64,000 bases of DNA from Linnemannia schmuckeri. Its lineage: Eukaryota > Mortierellomycota > Mortierellomycetes > Mortierellales > Mortierellaceae. Of the stretch, positions 43,038-53,853 are shown in pieces; positions within the stretch are counted from its first letter, which is position 1, and every line of letters begins with the position of its first letter. Both the position numbers and the translations under genes were made by a program. The notes under the pieces are model-generated. The model saw only the letters and a list, made by a program, of their open reading frames with translations. It did not search any database and was not told where the DNA came from. The stretch is taken from assembly GCA_029449235.1 (NCBI GenBank), contig JANATG010000019.1:806001-870000 (forward strand). The letters run 5' to 3'.

Positions 43038-44956
43038 TCAACTAAAAGAACTTACGCGGAGGAGGGCAAGGGCCTTTTCGAGGTTGTCGATGGCAGTCGG
43101 GATATCATCGTAGGTCAATGCAGAGACAGTCCACTTGCAGTGCTTCTGGATCTGGGTACTGACCGCAGGATCGAGCACCATTGCTGGTGTCGCAGGAACG
43201 TATGGTGAGTGTGCTGTTGGTTGTTGGTAAGGAGCAGAGGGTGAGTTGTATCCTCCCATGGGTTGTTGGGGCTGAGGAGTGTATGGGTTTGCGACGGGCG
43301 CTAGTGCGGGCGCTGGTGCTGGTGGCTGGTAGGGCGAGTATTGCGAGGCAGGAGGAGTAGGCGACACTGGCAATGTAGGCTGGATATTGTTGTAGTTTGA
43401 AGGAGGGAACTGAGGCTGCTGTTGTGGTTGTTGATGGACCGGAGGCGCTCCTGCAGGGTTGTTGTTATAAGGGATCTGCGCTTGGTTCAAGTTTGGATTC
43501 ACGTCTGATTGATTCCAGTTGTTGTTATTGTTATTGTTGATACCGCCTCCCCCAATTGACCCATTGAATCCAGTGTTGTTATTATTGTTGAAGGTGTTGG
43601 CGGAGTGTCCCAAGGGAGGCGAAGGAAAATTGGAGATCGTGGGAAAAGCGGGTGTTCCTCCTTGAGCAGGCTGTTGTGGTGGCTGCACGGGAGAGGAAAA
43701 CGTGGCAGCAACAGACGGAGGCGAGAACGCATTCGTCGGTGCTGGAGTAGCAGAGGTATCGAGTCCAGCCAAGGAAGAGGTGTCAATAAAATCCTGGTTA
43801 GGTTTGATGTTATTGCTGTTGGCGCCTGGTGGGGGTGCAGGCTGACGTCCGTCGCGGATGGCCTTGACGATATCTGCGGCTCTCCATTTGGCGTACTTGA
43901 TCTTTTCCTCGACCTCCGAGTCAATGTCGCCAAACACCTTGAGCAGTTCCAAGAAATTCGCTGCGGCAACAAAGTTCTTGGCGGTCTTCCTGTAAGATGG
44001 TGCAAGGGTGATTAGGACAAGAAGAGGAAGAGTGTGATTTTGTCAGTAGATGGAACTGGATTGCGAGTCTCTTGCTTCCTTCTATCGTTCCTGGCCCTCC
44101 TTGTTTTTTCATGATACTCTCAGTTTCCTGTTTTCTTTATATCGCTCCTTGGCATTCTTTCAACGATTTCCATGGTACTTTCTTTCGAAGACTGAGAACT
44201 GGAATGAATCACAAGGTCCTGGTTCTCATTCTATCGTTCCTTGCCCTCTCCCTCTTTTTTCCTCCTCAATGACACCTGCTGTCTTCTCCAGAAAAAAAAA
44301 AGACTTACTGGGAACCTTGTCCGGCACGATCTTCGTCGTCAGCTTTACCAAAGATCTTGATAGCAAAGTTCTCGACGTGGGCATATCCTACAAGCTCGCT
44401 CGTAATCGCCTCATTCTCTCCCATATCCTTCCTTTGCTATTTACATGGTTTATTGTTCCAATAAAAAAAAAGAGAATACGCAGTCAGTATGTGTAATGAG
44501 TGATGACAAGATGTAAAGAAAGAGTTGATTCAGGCACAGAGTGCTCATTGCTCGACAAGTGTAAACTGTGAGATGTTTCCTGACTAACCTTTTCCAGCAC
44601 GTCCAAGAGTTCGACGATGAATGGTCTGCAACTGTTATCCTTGGACGCCTTTTGAATCGCCAGCTTGGCCGCATAATAGTTTGCTAATCCCGGTGTATGG
44701 TGACAAGAGAAAGAAAAGAAAGAAAAGAACGACGCGTTTTGTGGAATGAGTTACGTGTTGACACATGACAGGCAACAGCCTCGACTACATGCCAAGGATT
44801 TGTATGTGTCGCTTTGATGCCGTCCATTTTTGTCGTTGAAGAGAGAGAGAACATACAGTAGTAGGAGACAACGGGTTCTCGTTCCTGGAGCTGGGCTGCT
44901 CGTTGGAGGAAAGGGGTGATGCTCTTGAGTGCCTCGGGTACGTTTGCGGCCGACAT
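43038..44956 (-). CDS. VTA1: Vta1/LIP5, Vps4 cofactor of the ESCRT pathway
   Basis: Four exons (44857-44956, 44589-44683, 44309-44436, 43038-43989) give 424 residues. Vta1 activates the AAA ATPase Vps4, which disassembles ESCRT-III during multivesicular-body sorting. The N-terminal paired MIT-like domain spans about residues 1-165, with family blocks LKSITPFLQRAAQLQEREPV, NYYAAKLAIQKA, GYAHVENFAIKIFGKADDED and NFLELLKVFGDIDSEVEEKI, then KYAKWRAADIVKAIRDGRQP. A long Pro/Gln/Asn linker follows. The C-terminal VSL dimer and Vps4-binding helices are present (IQKHCKWTVSALTYDDIPTA). The frame ends a few codons after LALLR, where a perfect donor (GTAAGT) occurs, so a further short 3' exon is possible. 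It is divergent from the CUE gene with about 620 bp between starts. Confidence 0.93.
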
Positions 44957-45573
44957 TCGTGGTTGTTGTTGTTGCTGCTGGTGGAGTGTGAAGTGTTGAA
45001 AAAGAAAAAGAAAAGAAGGAAGGAGACGCGCGAAAAAGAAGGCGCTCTTGGAAAAATCGAGTGTCGAGAGTCACTTGTTACATTCATAAACCTTATGTGG
45101 CAGAATGACATCGATTCAAAGAAAAATGTTGAGTTTCTCATAGCTGTTGAAAGGGAAGCAAAGCACAAGAAGCCTCGCTTCTGTAGCATGGTATCGATAC
45201 TATATATCCTAATTATTTTTTCCCCATGGTAATCATGAATCCCTTTTTCCTTATGTTGTCCCCCCACACTTGGACTCTTGGCGAACAGTATCGGTGTTCG
45301 TTTTCGTTGTCCACAACAGCCCTTTCTTCTCTTGACCCATGCCAAGAGTGCGAGAGTGCCACCAATAAAAAAACTCCTTCCACCTTGACGTCGTCAAAAA
45401 ACTAAAAAAGAGGCGCATTAGCGAGTCACAGTGCAAGGGAACTCTTTCCAGCGCAGACCATCGCTCCCTTTAAAACGTGGGTCCCCTTCTTTCATTTCTT
45501 GTTCTTCTTCATTCCTTACTCTTAAACATCACTCACTCACCAACTTCACAGCAACAAACCAATAACCAACAAA
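44957..45573. promoter_or_regulatory. Divergent promoter of Vta1 and CUE genes
   Basis: This spacer lies between start codons on opposite strands. CT-rich DNA (about 45470-45540) leads into the CUE gene, and GA-rich DNA flanks the Vta1 side. No separate gene is supported. Confidence 0.45.
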
Positions 45574-47946
45574 ATGTCCGCCACCGACAAAGACATCAGC
45601 AATAAGCCAAAGGAAGACGATATTAGCGCACTCCTCGACGATGATATCGACGAGCACGAGCACGAGCACGACAACGATACCACCCACCTCGATGCACCTG
45701 CATCCGATAAAAGACCAGGCTCACCCCAGCTCACAAAGAAGGACAGCCCCAAAGCTACCACTGTCAAGGATGAAGACGACGTGGATGAAGACATCAACAT
45801 CCATTCCTCTTCAACTGCTGCTGCTACTGTCGTCCCTGTAGCTCCTCTCACAACCTCAGCAGCCGCTGCTTCTCCTGCTCCTGCCGCTATTTCTCCTCCT
45901 ACTCCTGCAGCTGCTCAAGCTCCCACTCAACCTGTCACCAACCCAGCTCAGTCTGAACGAGAGGCCAGATTGGCCATCCTGACTGAGGCCTTTCCTACGG
46001 TTGAGAAGGAGGTCTGCGAGTTTGTCCTCGAGAGCCATCGTGGAAACGTCGAGGCCAGTATCAACGCCTTGCTCGAGATCTCTGACCCCGAGTTCCATGC
46101 CGAGCCTGCGCCTGCATCACAGCCTGTCCATGCTCCAGCCCCCGCCCCTGCCCGTATTCCTTCTTCGGATGCGCCTCCCGCGTTGCCCCTTCGTCAGACC
46201 AACGAATTGGTCAGTCCAATGGGCAACTTGAACCTCGGTGGTCAGAACCAACAACCCCCGCGCGATATTGATGTAAGACACCTCTCATGTGCTTGTCACT
46301 GGGTGAATTGACGAAAAGGAGAATATGAAGAGCGAATAGGGAGAAGGGCAACCGCAGCATGTCCTCGACTCCTCCTGAATGCGAAATAGAGACGCGGGAA
46401 AAAACTGAAACTGATTCGTTACCTTTTTTTAATCTTATCCTTCTTTCCCCCCTTGTGAATGTGACAATAGCCCATTCTCTTGGCATCGACGTCGACCTCT
46501 GAACAACAGTTGCGCGCTGACGAAGACTTTGCTCGCACCTTGGCTGCCATGGATGAATACAGAGGTACGTTACTTTTGCTGTTGTTGCTTTCTTTGTTCT
46601 TAGTGCGAATCGTGAGAGCATTCTTTTTTTTTTTTTTTTTTTTTCATGGCCCCTACCTCTTTTTTGTTATTGTGTCTGCGTCATGTGTCAGAACGTGTAA
46701 CCATCAGGCTTTCATTTTTCTATTCTGTTTTTACTTTCTTTACTCTCCTTCGCCGTTGACTAGAACGTCACTAATCTCGATTATGTTGCGTTTTCTATGG
46801 GTCGGATACTAATTCCGGTGCTCTCCTTGCATATTTGTAACTCAATAGCCCGTGATAGACAGAATGTTCGTGGACAGCAGAACCAGCAGCAGCAGCACCA
46901 GGAGCAGGAGGGACCTGGTTTTGTTGCTGAAATGAAAGAGCTTATGGATGGTATGGCATTACCCTTTTTCTTGGCAGCCAGTATTTGTTGACATTTATTC
47001 GACGTATATATTCTAATCCTTATCGTTTCTTTTTTCTTTCATGTAGAGGAGCTGCCCAAGATTAAGGAGCGATTCAACGTGGCAGCTGACAGTAAGGCGA
47101 ACATCCTTGAAAGGATCGTTGTTGGCAAGCTTTGATCTTAATAGCTGGACCAGGAACCATCTCACTCACTCTTTTTTACTTTTATTTTTTCACTAGCCAC
47201 TAAGAAGAAGATGAACGAGTGGTACACTCAGTTCAAGGCCAACAGAGCTGAGGCTGCTGCAAGACAACAGCAGCAGCAGCAACAACAACAACAGCAACAT
47301 CAGCAGGGTGCTTACAGGAACGGTGGTTCTAGCCAAGGCGGCTACTATGATGAGTACAGGTAATCATTATTCGCACTTTCCAATCTCTATATGTACTCAA
47401 TAAGTGACAATGTCGATGTTAACATGAGCATTCATTGTCTTTCTTAGCGATCGCCCCAGCGAACCCATCCGGTTTGGATCGCGTGCAGACGAGGACGAAC
47501 CTCTTTGTAAGTTATTATGACTCTATTTATTACTCTTTGGAATGGAATGACTGTCTATGATTAAAGCGTGACTCTTGCTAACTGGATGCTGTTTGCAATT
47601 ACGACTATGATCAAATAGCCCGAAACAACAGGACGAGTCCTCCTCTGGATGGACCCGTTCCTCCTCTCCCCAACAGACCTTACGACACCACTTCGACCGA
47701 GAGCAGTGGCAACCGCACAACAACAGTCGAGGATGGTAAGAAACACAAAGCCTTCTTACAAATGCCAAGACAATAGTATTTCAAGGGCATACATACGTAA
47801 CGCAGGGACGAAAGTTCGATCATGGATTGTGCAAGAGAAGTAAGTACTAATGCCAAGGCTTCTGTTATTGTGCTGGTCCTATAGAGTTGCAATATGCGAT
47901 CAATGCCAACCCTGGTTCTGGTCTCAACCCAGTGACCCGGAGATAA
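45574..47946 (+). CDS. CUE-domain ubiquitin-binding protein (Cue5-like)
   Basis: Eight exons (45574-46272, 46471-46564, 46849-46950, 47047-47091, 47197-47359, 47448-47506, 47619-47735, 47885-47946) give 446 residues. An acidic N-terminus with a His-Glu repeat and an Ala/Pro-rich spacer precede a CUE domain at about residues 130-172 (ARLAILTEAFPTVEKEVCEF, then VLESHRGNVEASINALLEIS). The M/L-F-P motif and the C-terminal LL of CUE domains are both recognisable (FP, ALLEI). A second conserved block, QLRADEDFARTLAAMDEYR, is like the region after the CUE domain in fungal Cue5/Don1-type proteins. A coiled segment and a Gln run follow, and the protein ends in GLNPVTRR. Yeast Cue5 links ubiquitinated cargo to Atg8 in selective autophagy; that role here is inferred. 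An extra in-frame-altering exon at 47806-47839 is possible but unneeded. Confidence 0.85.
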
Positions 47947-49328
47947 AACAGCCAATGTGTTTTCGCCAGACCCCTAACCCCCTGCGCTATGCAAGTGTCG
48001 TTAGACAAGATCAGGAACCGACATACACACATACTCTTAGTCTTCAACGCTCTCTCCCTCTTTTTTTTTTCTGTATTCTAGTCAACTGCTCCAACGCTTT
48101 TTTTTACTCCAATAACAAATAACAAGAAACACGAACAAGAACACGAACAAAAAAAAAGAAAGATGTCATGGTGCATCATTTCGCTAGCGTGGAACGTTTA
48201 GATGTTGGAGACTTGTCTCGTGCGTTGTTGGTACGAAGCGGGGAAAGTATTTACATGAGATTCTGGGCATGGTCTGTGGCTGTGCTATTTTTAGGAAAAG
48301 CCTCTAGTCCCGAAAGCGCAGTTTGAAGGATGTGGGCTGTGCCTAGAAGAGGGTGAGAGTCGAGGTGAGGTAAGGGGAAATGAGGGAAAAGCAAACAAGG
48401 TTGGGTTGGGACCTTCGGCGGGAAGAAAAAAAAATCTGTTCGTCCCGCTTTTTTTTTTTTTTGCTTGTTTTTTCTTTTTTCTTCCAAGCCTCGCCTACTG
48501 GTATAAAGTAGTGTTTTTCGTCTTGTTTTCTTTCTGATGTAATGGCTTGGCTGAAGGACCAAGGTTGACGATGGGCTGGTGATGCTGCTGTGTCGTGTGG
48601 CGTTCAGGGTGAGACGCGTTCGCTTGGAAGAAAAAGGTCGACACGAAAGAAACAAAAAAGAGATGAGAAAGGGATGTGGATGTGTGCAGGGCCAGGCTCA
48701 AGCGGGAACAGAGAGATAAGCAATTGGGGCAGGGGCATCAGGCAAAAAAGAAAGAAAAAAGAGCCGTGGGGATACCTCGCGCTCATGCCCATGCGAGAGA
48801 GTGAGAGCATAGCCTTGTAAGAATCGAAAAATGGACAGACAAAGAGTCGATGATGTTCAGTGTACTAAGAATGTTTGTTTGTTGTCGTTCAAAGAAGTCA
48901 GCTTTGTCTACAGGAAGAGAGAAGAAAGAAATCAAAAATAGAGCAGACTCGTCGTCCAACTACCGTGCAGATGATGACAACAGCAGAGTAGGAAGCACAA
49001 GCGAGCGGGAACGTTTCTTTTTATTTTTTCTTTTTCTGTGCTTAAAAAAAAGAAAAGAAAGGGGCCGAGAACGAATTGTCCCCTGTGCCAGTCAGTCGAC
49101 CCTTCTTCCTCTCTTCCCCTCTCTTTCTTTTCACTCTTCCTTTCCCTCTTTTCTTTTTCTTTCTTCATCCAAATTCACTCCCCTCGTCATTGTAAATTCC
49201 ACACCACCCCAACTACCTGCCCATCACTTACCCTCAATTCCCCCCTCCTCTATTTCACTATATACCATCGCTCACTTTTTGCTCTTCTAATCTAACACCT
49301 GCATAACAACAACAAAAGGTCACCAGCC
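47947..49328. promoter_or_regulatory. Intergenic, promoter of chitin synthase
   Basis: About 1.4 kb lacks a supported gene. The last 250 bp are strongly CT-rich and contain a TATATA-like element near 49259, about 65 bp before the start codon. The middle is purine-rich on the plus strand. An AGAAACACGAACAAGAACACGAAC-type short repeat occurs near 48122-48146. Confidence 0.45.
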
Positions 49329-52300
49329 ATGGCCCAGTACGTGCAGCTCCACGACTTCAATAACAAGCAGGAAGAAGACGACTACAATCCTCACAGCAAC
49401 CGCCTCGGAGGAGCCACTCCTGGGATTGGTCACAGTTCAGCAGCATACCAACCACACACCCCATACCAGCAACATACACCCATCCCTCAACACCACCAAT
49501 TATACCCCGGTGCTGCTGGTCGTGCCGGCACCCTGGCACCTGGTGGAGCCACCCCTCACCTATCAAGCGTCGAGACACCCTTCCTGCAGCCTCGTTATGT
49601 CGGCGAAGTCCCCGAACGTCAAGAGCGTCGGTATAAGACCAAAAAAAATGTCCAGCTCACCGACGGAAACCTGGTCCTCATGTCCCCCGTACCCTCACAT
49701 TACTTGCAACACCAAAAGCAGCAGGAAGGAGAGGAGTGGGAGTTTATGAGATATACGGCTGTTACGTGTGATCCGGATGAGTTCAAGGATGAGAACTATA
49801 CGTTGCGGCCTGCTATGTGGCACCGCGAGACGGAGCTTTTTATTGTTGTTACCATGTACAACGTAAGAATGGTCATTTTTTTGTTGTTTGTTTGTGTTTG
49901 TATTTTTGTTGTTGTTGTTGTTTGTTGTTGTTGTTGTTTGTGTTCACTGTGGCAAAAGAGAATCGACTCTCTAAACAAACATGGATCGAAAAGGCATGAG
50001 TTACGTACTAATAATATCTTCATTCCTTTCTTTCTACTACTCCCCTTTTGCCAACCATGCCCCCTTATCCACCAACCCACCCTATGACAACGACATCAAC
50101 AACAACATCAACAACAACGAATTACAGGAGAACGAAATTCTGTTTGCAGAGACCATGCACGGGATTATCAGAAACATTCGCCACCTTGTCTCGAGAACCA
50201 ACTCCAAGACCTGGGGCGAGGGCGCATGGGAGAAAGTGGTCGTTTGCATTGTTGCAGATGGACGCAAGAAATGTAACGAGAAGGTTTATCAGTACCTGGC
50301 TGCCATGGGTGTCTATCAGGAGGGCATTGCCAAGCGTGAAGTTAACGGCAAACCTGTCACCGCCCATCTCTACGAGGTATGCTTTTTGCTTTTCACGCTA
50401 AAAGAAAGAAAATGACTATGATGCGAAAATAACAAGCTAACAACAGAAACGTTTTGGTGTGTTTGAGTAGTACACGACGCAGGTGACGATCGATCCGACG
50501 ATGAAGATCACCCCGTCAAAGTCGAGTGACTATGCACCAGTCCAGATCATGTTCTGTCTCAAGGAACAAAACGCCAAAAAGCTCAACTCTCACCGCTGGT
50601 TCTTTAACGCCTTTGGACCCATCATCAACCCTCGCGTCTGCATCTTGCTGGATGTTGGAACACGACCAGGACCCACCTCTATTTATCAACTCTGGAAGGT
50701 TTTTGATCTCAACTCGAACGTTGCTGGTGCCTGTGGTGAGATCAAGCCCGTCAAGGGGGCTGGTGCTAAAAACTTGTTGAATCCTCTCGTCGCCGCCCAG
50801 AACTTTGAGTACAAGATGGTAAGCATACCATTTTGTTGTTTTCAAAATGATTTGTCAGAGAAGAGATGGTACAGCGCATTGTTGTTAACCCGGTATTCTT
50901 ACTACCCGATAGAACAATATTCTGGACAAGCCATTGGAGTCGGTCATTGGATACATTCAGGTGCTTCCTGGTGCATTCTCGGCATACAGATACAAGGCGC
51001 TGTTGACTTCGCCTGAGACGCCTAATGAGGGACCATTGGTCAGCTACTTCAAGGGAGAGAAGCCCTCGGCAGACTCGGGCATTTTTGACGCCAACATGTA
51101 CCTTGCAGAGGATCGTATTCTGTGTTTCGAGCTGGTGGCCAAGAGAGGCTATGCCTGGACACTTCGATATGTCAAATCCGCATGGGCCGAGACAGATGTA
51201 CCCGACACGGTTCCTGAGCTGATCAGTCAGCGTCGTCGTTGGTTGAACGGAACTTTCTTTGTTGCGCTGTTCTCGGTCTTCCACTTCCGCAAGGTCTACC
51301 TGAGTGACCATGCTGGCTGGAGAAAGTTCCTCTTCCATATCCAGCTTGTCTACAACGTCCTCAGTCTTTTGTTCAGTTGGTTCGCAATTGTAAGTCTCTC
51401 CCCCCTTTATTTTGCTAGAGGGATGATGTAATTCAAACTGGACACATGCGCTAACATCGGTTTTCGACGTATTTTACTTTTAGGCCAACATTTACCTTAC
51501 CTTTTACATCTTGGCCAACTCGCTCACGATCCCTGGAAACAGTCCATTCGGAGAAAACTCTGCGGCCCAAGTTTTTTTTATCATCCTGCGATACGCCTAC
51601 CAGTTCCTTGTCATTACCATGTTTGTCCTCAGTTTGGGTAACCGACCCACCGGGTAAGTTCATGAGTATTTTAAGGCAACCTACACTTGTCTCAATAATG
51701 TATTTTTGCTAACACTCAATTTTTACGCACTTTGTTTTCAACTAGATCGAGAGTGCTGTACACGGGAGCTATGATCTTTTTCGCGTTCTTGATGGTGTAC
51801 ATGACATTTGCTGCTATTTGGATGACTAAGCTCGGAATTCAGACGGCAGTGGCAGCAGGAGCGACCAGTTTTGGAGCATTAATGCAGGATGAGACGTTCA
51901 GGAGTGTTATTCTATCGTTGGCTTCGACCTATGGCCTCTATCTTGTCGGATCCTTCGTCTACTTTGAGCCCTGGCACATGTTCACCAGCTTCATCCAGTA
52001 TCTCGGCATGATGCCCAGGTAAAGCCTCTTTCTTTTGCTCTGTTACGTACTGTTTACTAGTCGCTATCTTTCATTATGACTATATACTAATTGTTCAATC
52101 TCCATTCCATTTTAAAATCAAATAGTTTTGTGAATGTGCTGAATGTGTATGCGTTCTGTAACACGCACGATGTGAGTTGGGGAACCAAGGGAGATACGAT
52201 TGAGAAAATGGACTTGGGAGCAGTGAAGGCGTCATCGGATGCCAAGACGGCAGAGGTCACTGTTGATGTGCCGACAGAGGAGAAGGATATCAACGCGAAC

Positions 52301-52612
52301 TACCAACTTGCATTGGACTCGATGATGGAGAGAACAGTTGAAGAAGTGAAGCACCGGGATGCCAAGACCAAGCAAGAGGATTACTACAGAGCCTTCCGTA
52401 CTCGATTGGTGTTAATCTGGTGTGCGTCGAACGCGTTGCTTGTGAGCATTATTACGTATGGAGGCGATCAGAAGAACGATGCGTACAACACGCGGTCCAA
52501 GTTTTATTTGGGCTTTGTGTTGTGGTCTGTTGCCCTCATGTCTGCCTTCCGATTTATTGGCTCGATGGTCTATATCCTCCTCCGCCTCATCTCTGGCGAG
52601 CTCCGCTGGTAG
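49329..52612 (+). CDS. Chitin synthase, division 1 (Chs1/2 type)
   Basis: Seven exons (49329-49862, 50128-50376, 50471-50818, 50913-51389, 51484-51653, 51746-52018, 52126-52612) give 845 residues. The enzyme is a plasma-membrane family 2 glycosyltransferase that polymerises GlcNAc from UDP-GlcNAc into wall chitin and extrudes it. The N-terminal 110 residues are His/Pro/Tyr-rich and disordered. The family block YTAVTCDPDEFKDENYTLRP and the catalytic core follow: VVCIVADGRKKC, the nucleotide-sugar Asp of LDVGTRPG (D322), QVLPGAFSAYRY (about 393), EDR (443-445) and QRRRWLNG (483-490). Six or more membrane helices lie after about residue 510. A C-terminal cytosolic insert (about 700-760) precedes the last two helices. 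No myosin motor or long second domain is present, which excludes classes V-VII. All the active-site residues I can check are intact. Confidence 0.95.
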
Positions 52613-52730
52613 TTGGTCTACATTCTTTATATATTTCTTCACCCATTTGTCTATAGTTCGTTTGCATCCTTTCCCAATGTAAAAGCATTTTTTTTTCCTG
52701 AAATTGGTGGCTGGTTTTTAGTCAAGTGAC

Positions 52731-53133
52731 ATGAATCAAAGAAAAAATTTTCCATATATTTTTTTTTCTGCGGCGACTATAAAAGAGTTTGGCGTGTGTT
52801 CTGAAAAAGATCATCTCTTCCTCCACAACGTAAGTCTACCAAACTTGTTCAACAACCATTGGACATTCAAACAAAAAACGAAAACGCATCCTCAAGAACA
52901 ACGGCTGGTTATTTCATGACATTCCTCTCCTATTCCAATACCCTTCCTCCATCAACTCCTTCCCGCCCAATTCGCAAATAAACTGTGCACACACCGAGGG
53001 ATTCTCACCATTCCTTCTCGAGAGTGACGCAGAGGGTTTTCTTCAAGAAGATCGCACTTACACTGTTTGCAAGATAAAATGTTATAACCACCGTTTGAGG
53101 ATGCGCTCGACGTTTAACGGAGCTCGTTTATAG
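52731..53133 (+). CDS. Candidate small two-exon gene
   Basis: This is a weak call. An ATG at 52731 opens a frame to 52829, which ends HLFLHN at a perfect donor (GTAAGT). A second frame from 52897 to 53133 (after CCTCAAG) is in phase and protein-like, with a Cys/Lys segment TYTVCKIKCYNHRL near its end. The join would give 111 residues. Against it, the acceptor is an AAG rather than CAG or TAG, no family is recognised, and a TATAAAAG box at 52778 lies inside the first exon. It may instead mark a non-coding transcript. Confidence 0.25.
52778..52785 (+). promoter_or_regulatory. TATA box-like element
   Basis: CTATAAAAGAG matches the TATA consensus exactly. It lies 1.07 kb before the next confident start codon (53854), so it would serve an unannotated transcript or be chance. 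Confidence 0.35.
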
Positions 53134-53853
53134 GTATGTGGTTCATATCCCTAACTCTTTTTTTCTTCCAGTTTTTTTTCTTCCGTTTTTAGATCCGAGT
53201 GGGCGAAAGGTGATGATGAAAGGAGATCATGCAATGAGTTTTTTGAATAAAAGTTTTTTTTTGTCAACGAATATATGCCATTAAAACTGTAAGCTGTTAC
53301 GAGTGCAACTGAGTAGGTTGAGTCGATTGATGTGTGGATGGTCCAGAGGACAGTGACAGCGATAGCAATATGTCTAGCTGGGTGTTTAAAAAGTAAAAGA
53401 ATGCCAATGGGTACGTGTGTTGTCGAGAGAAGTGCAGAATGTTTCTTTTTGAGGCAGGTTAGGCTTGTTTTAGCCAAGACATCCATAACAGCAAGTGCCT
53501 TTTGACTGATGAAGAAGGTAATATTTCCTTTTTCTGGAAGGAGAGATCTCCTCTGGATCCGGTGGAGCTGGTTTCTCTTTGGTCAAAATCCTTCGGACAG
53601 ATTGCTGTGACCATCGAAAATCTTTTTGCGCTTTCGCCCTTCCACATAAATCGAACAACATCCTCCTTTTTTCTCATTTTTCATATTTGTCGCTTTCAAA
53701 ATACTCTCACCCTCTACAGAGGATCATATCACTCCTCTTTCTCCTCCTCCCTCCTCCATCCTTGTTCTCGATTCTTTCAACTCTTCCCTCTCACTTCATA
53801 ATACCCTACACTCTTTCTCCCTCTCTCCTTCATTCTTACATTCAACAAACACA
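53134..53853. promoter_or_regulatory. Intergenic, promoter of PA-TM-RING gene
   Basis: There is no supported gene. The final 200 bp are an almost pure CT-rich tract that ends at the start codon, as in front of other genes here. Minus-strand frames around 53.2-53.6 kb overlap each other and lack codon character. Confidence 0.45.

Noticed and set aside
48251..48810. Lys/Phe-rich frames on both strands
   Set aside because: They follow from purine/pyrimidine-rich composition and have no splice-linked partner.
53080..53165. tRNA-like sequence (GGTTCATATCC followed by a T run)
   Set aside because: There is no A box, no acceptor stem pairing and no anticodon arm; the B box has two mismatches.
53151..53677. 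Minus-strand open frames upstream of the PA-TM-RING gene
   Set aside because: They overlap each other, have no conserved pattern and lie in the promoter of a confident gene.
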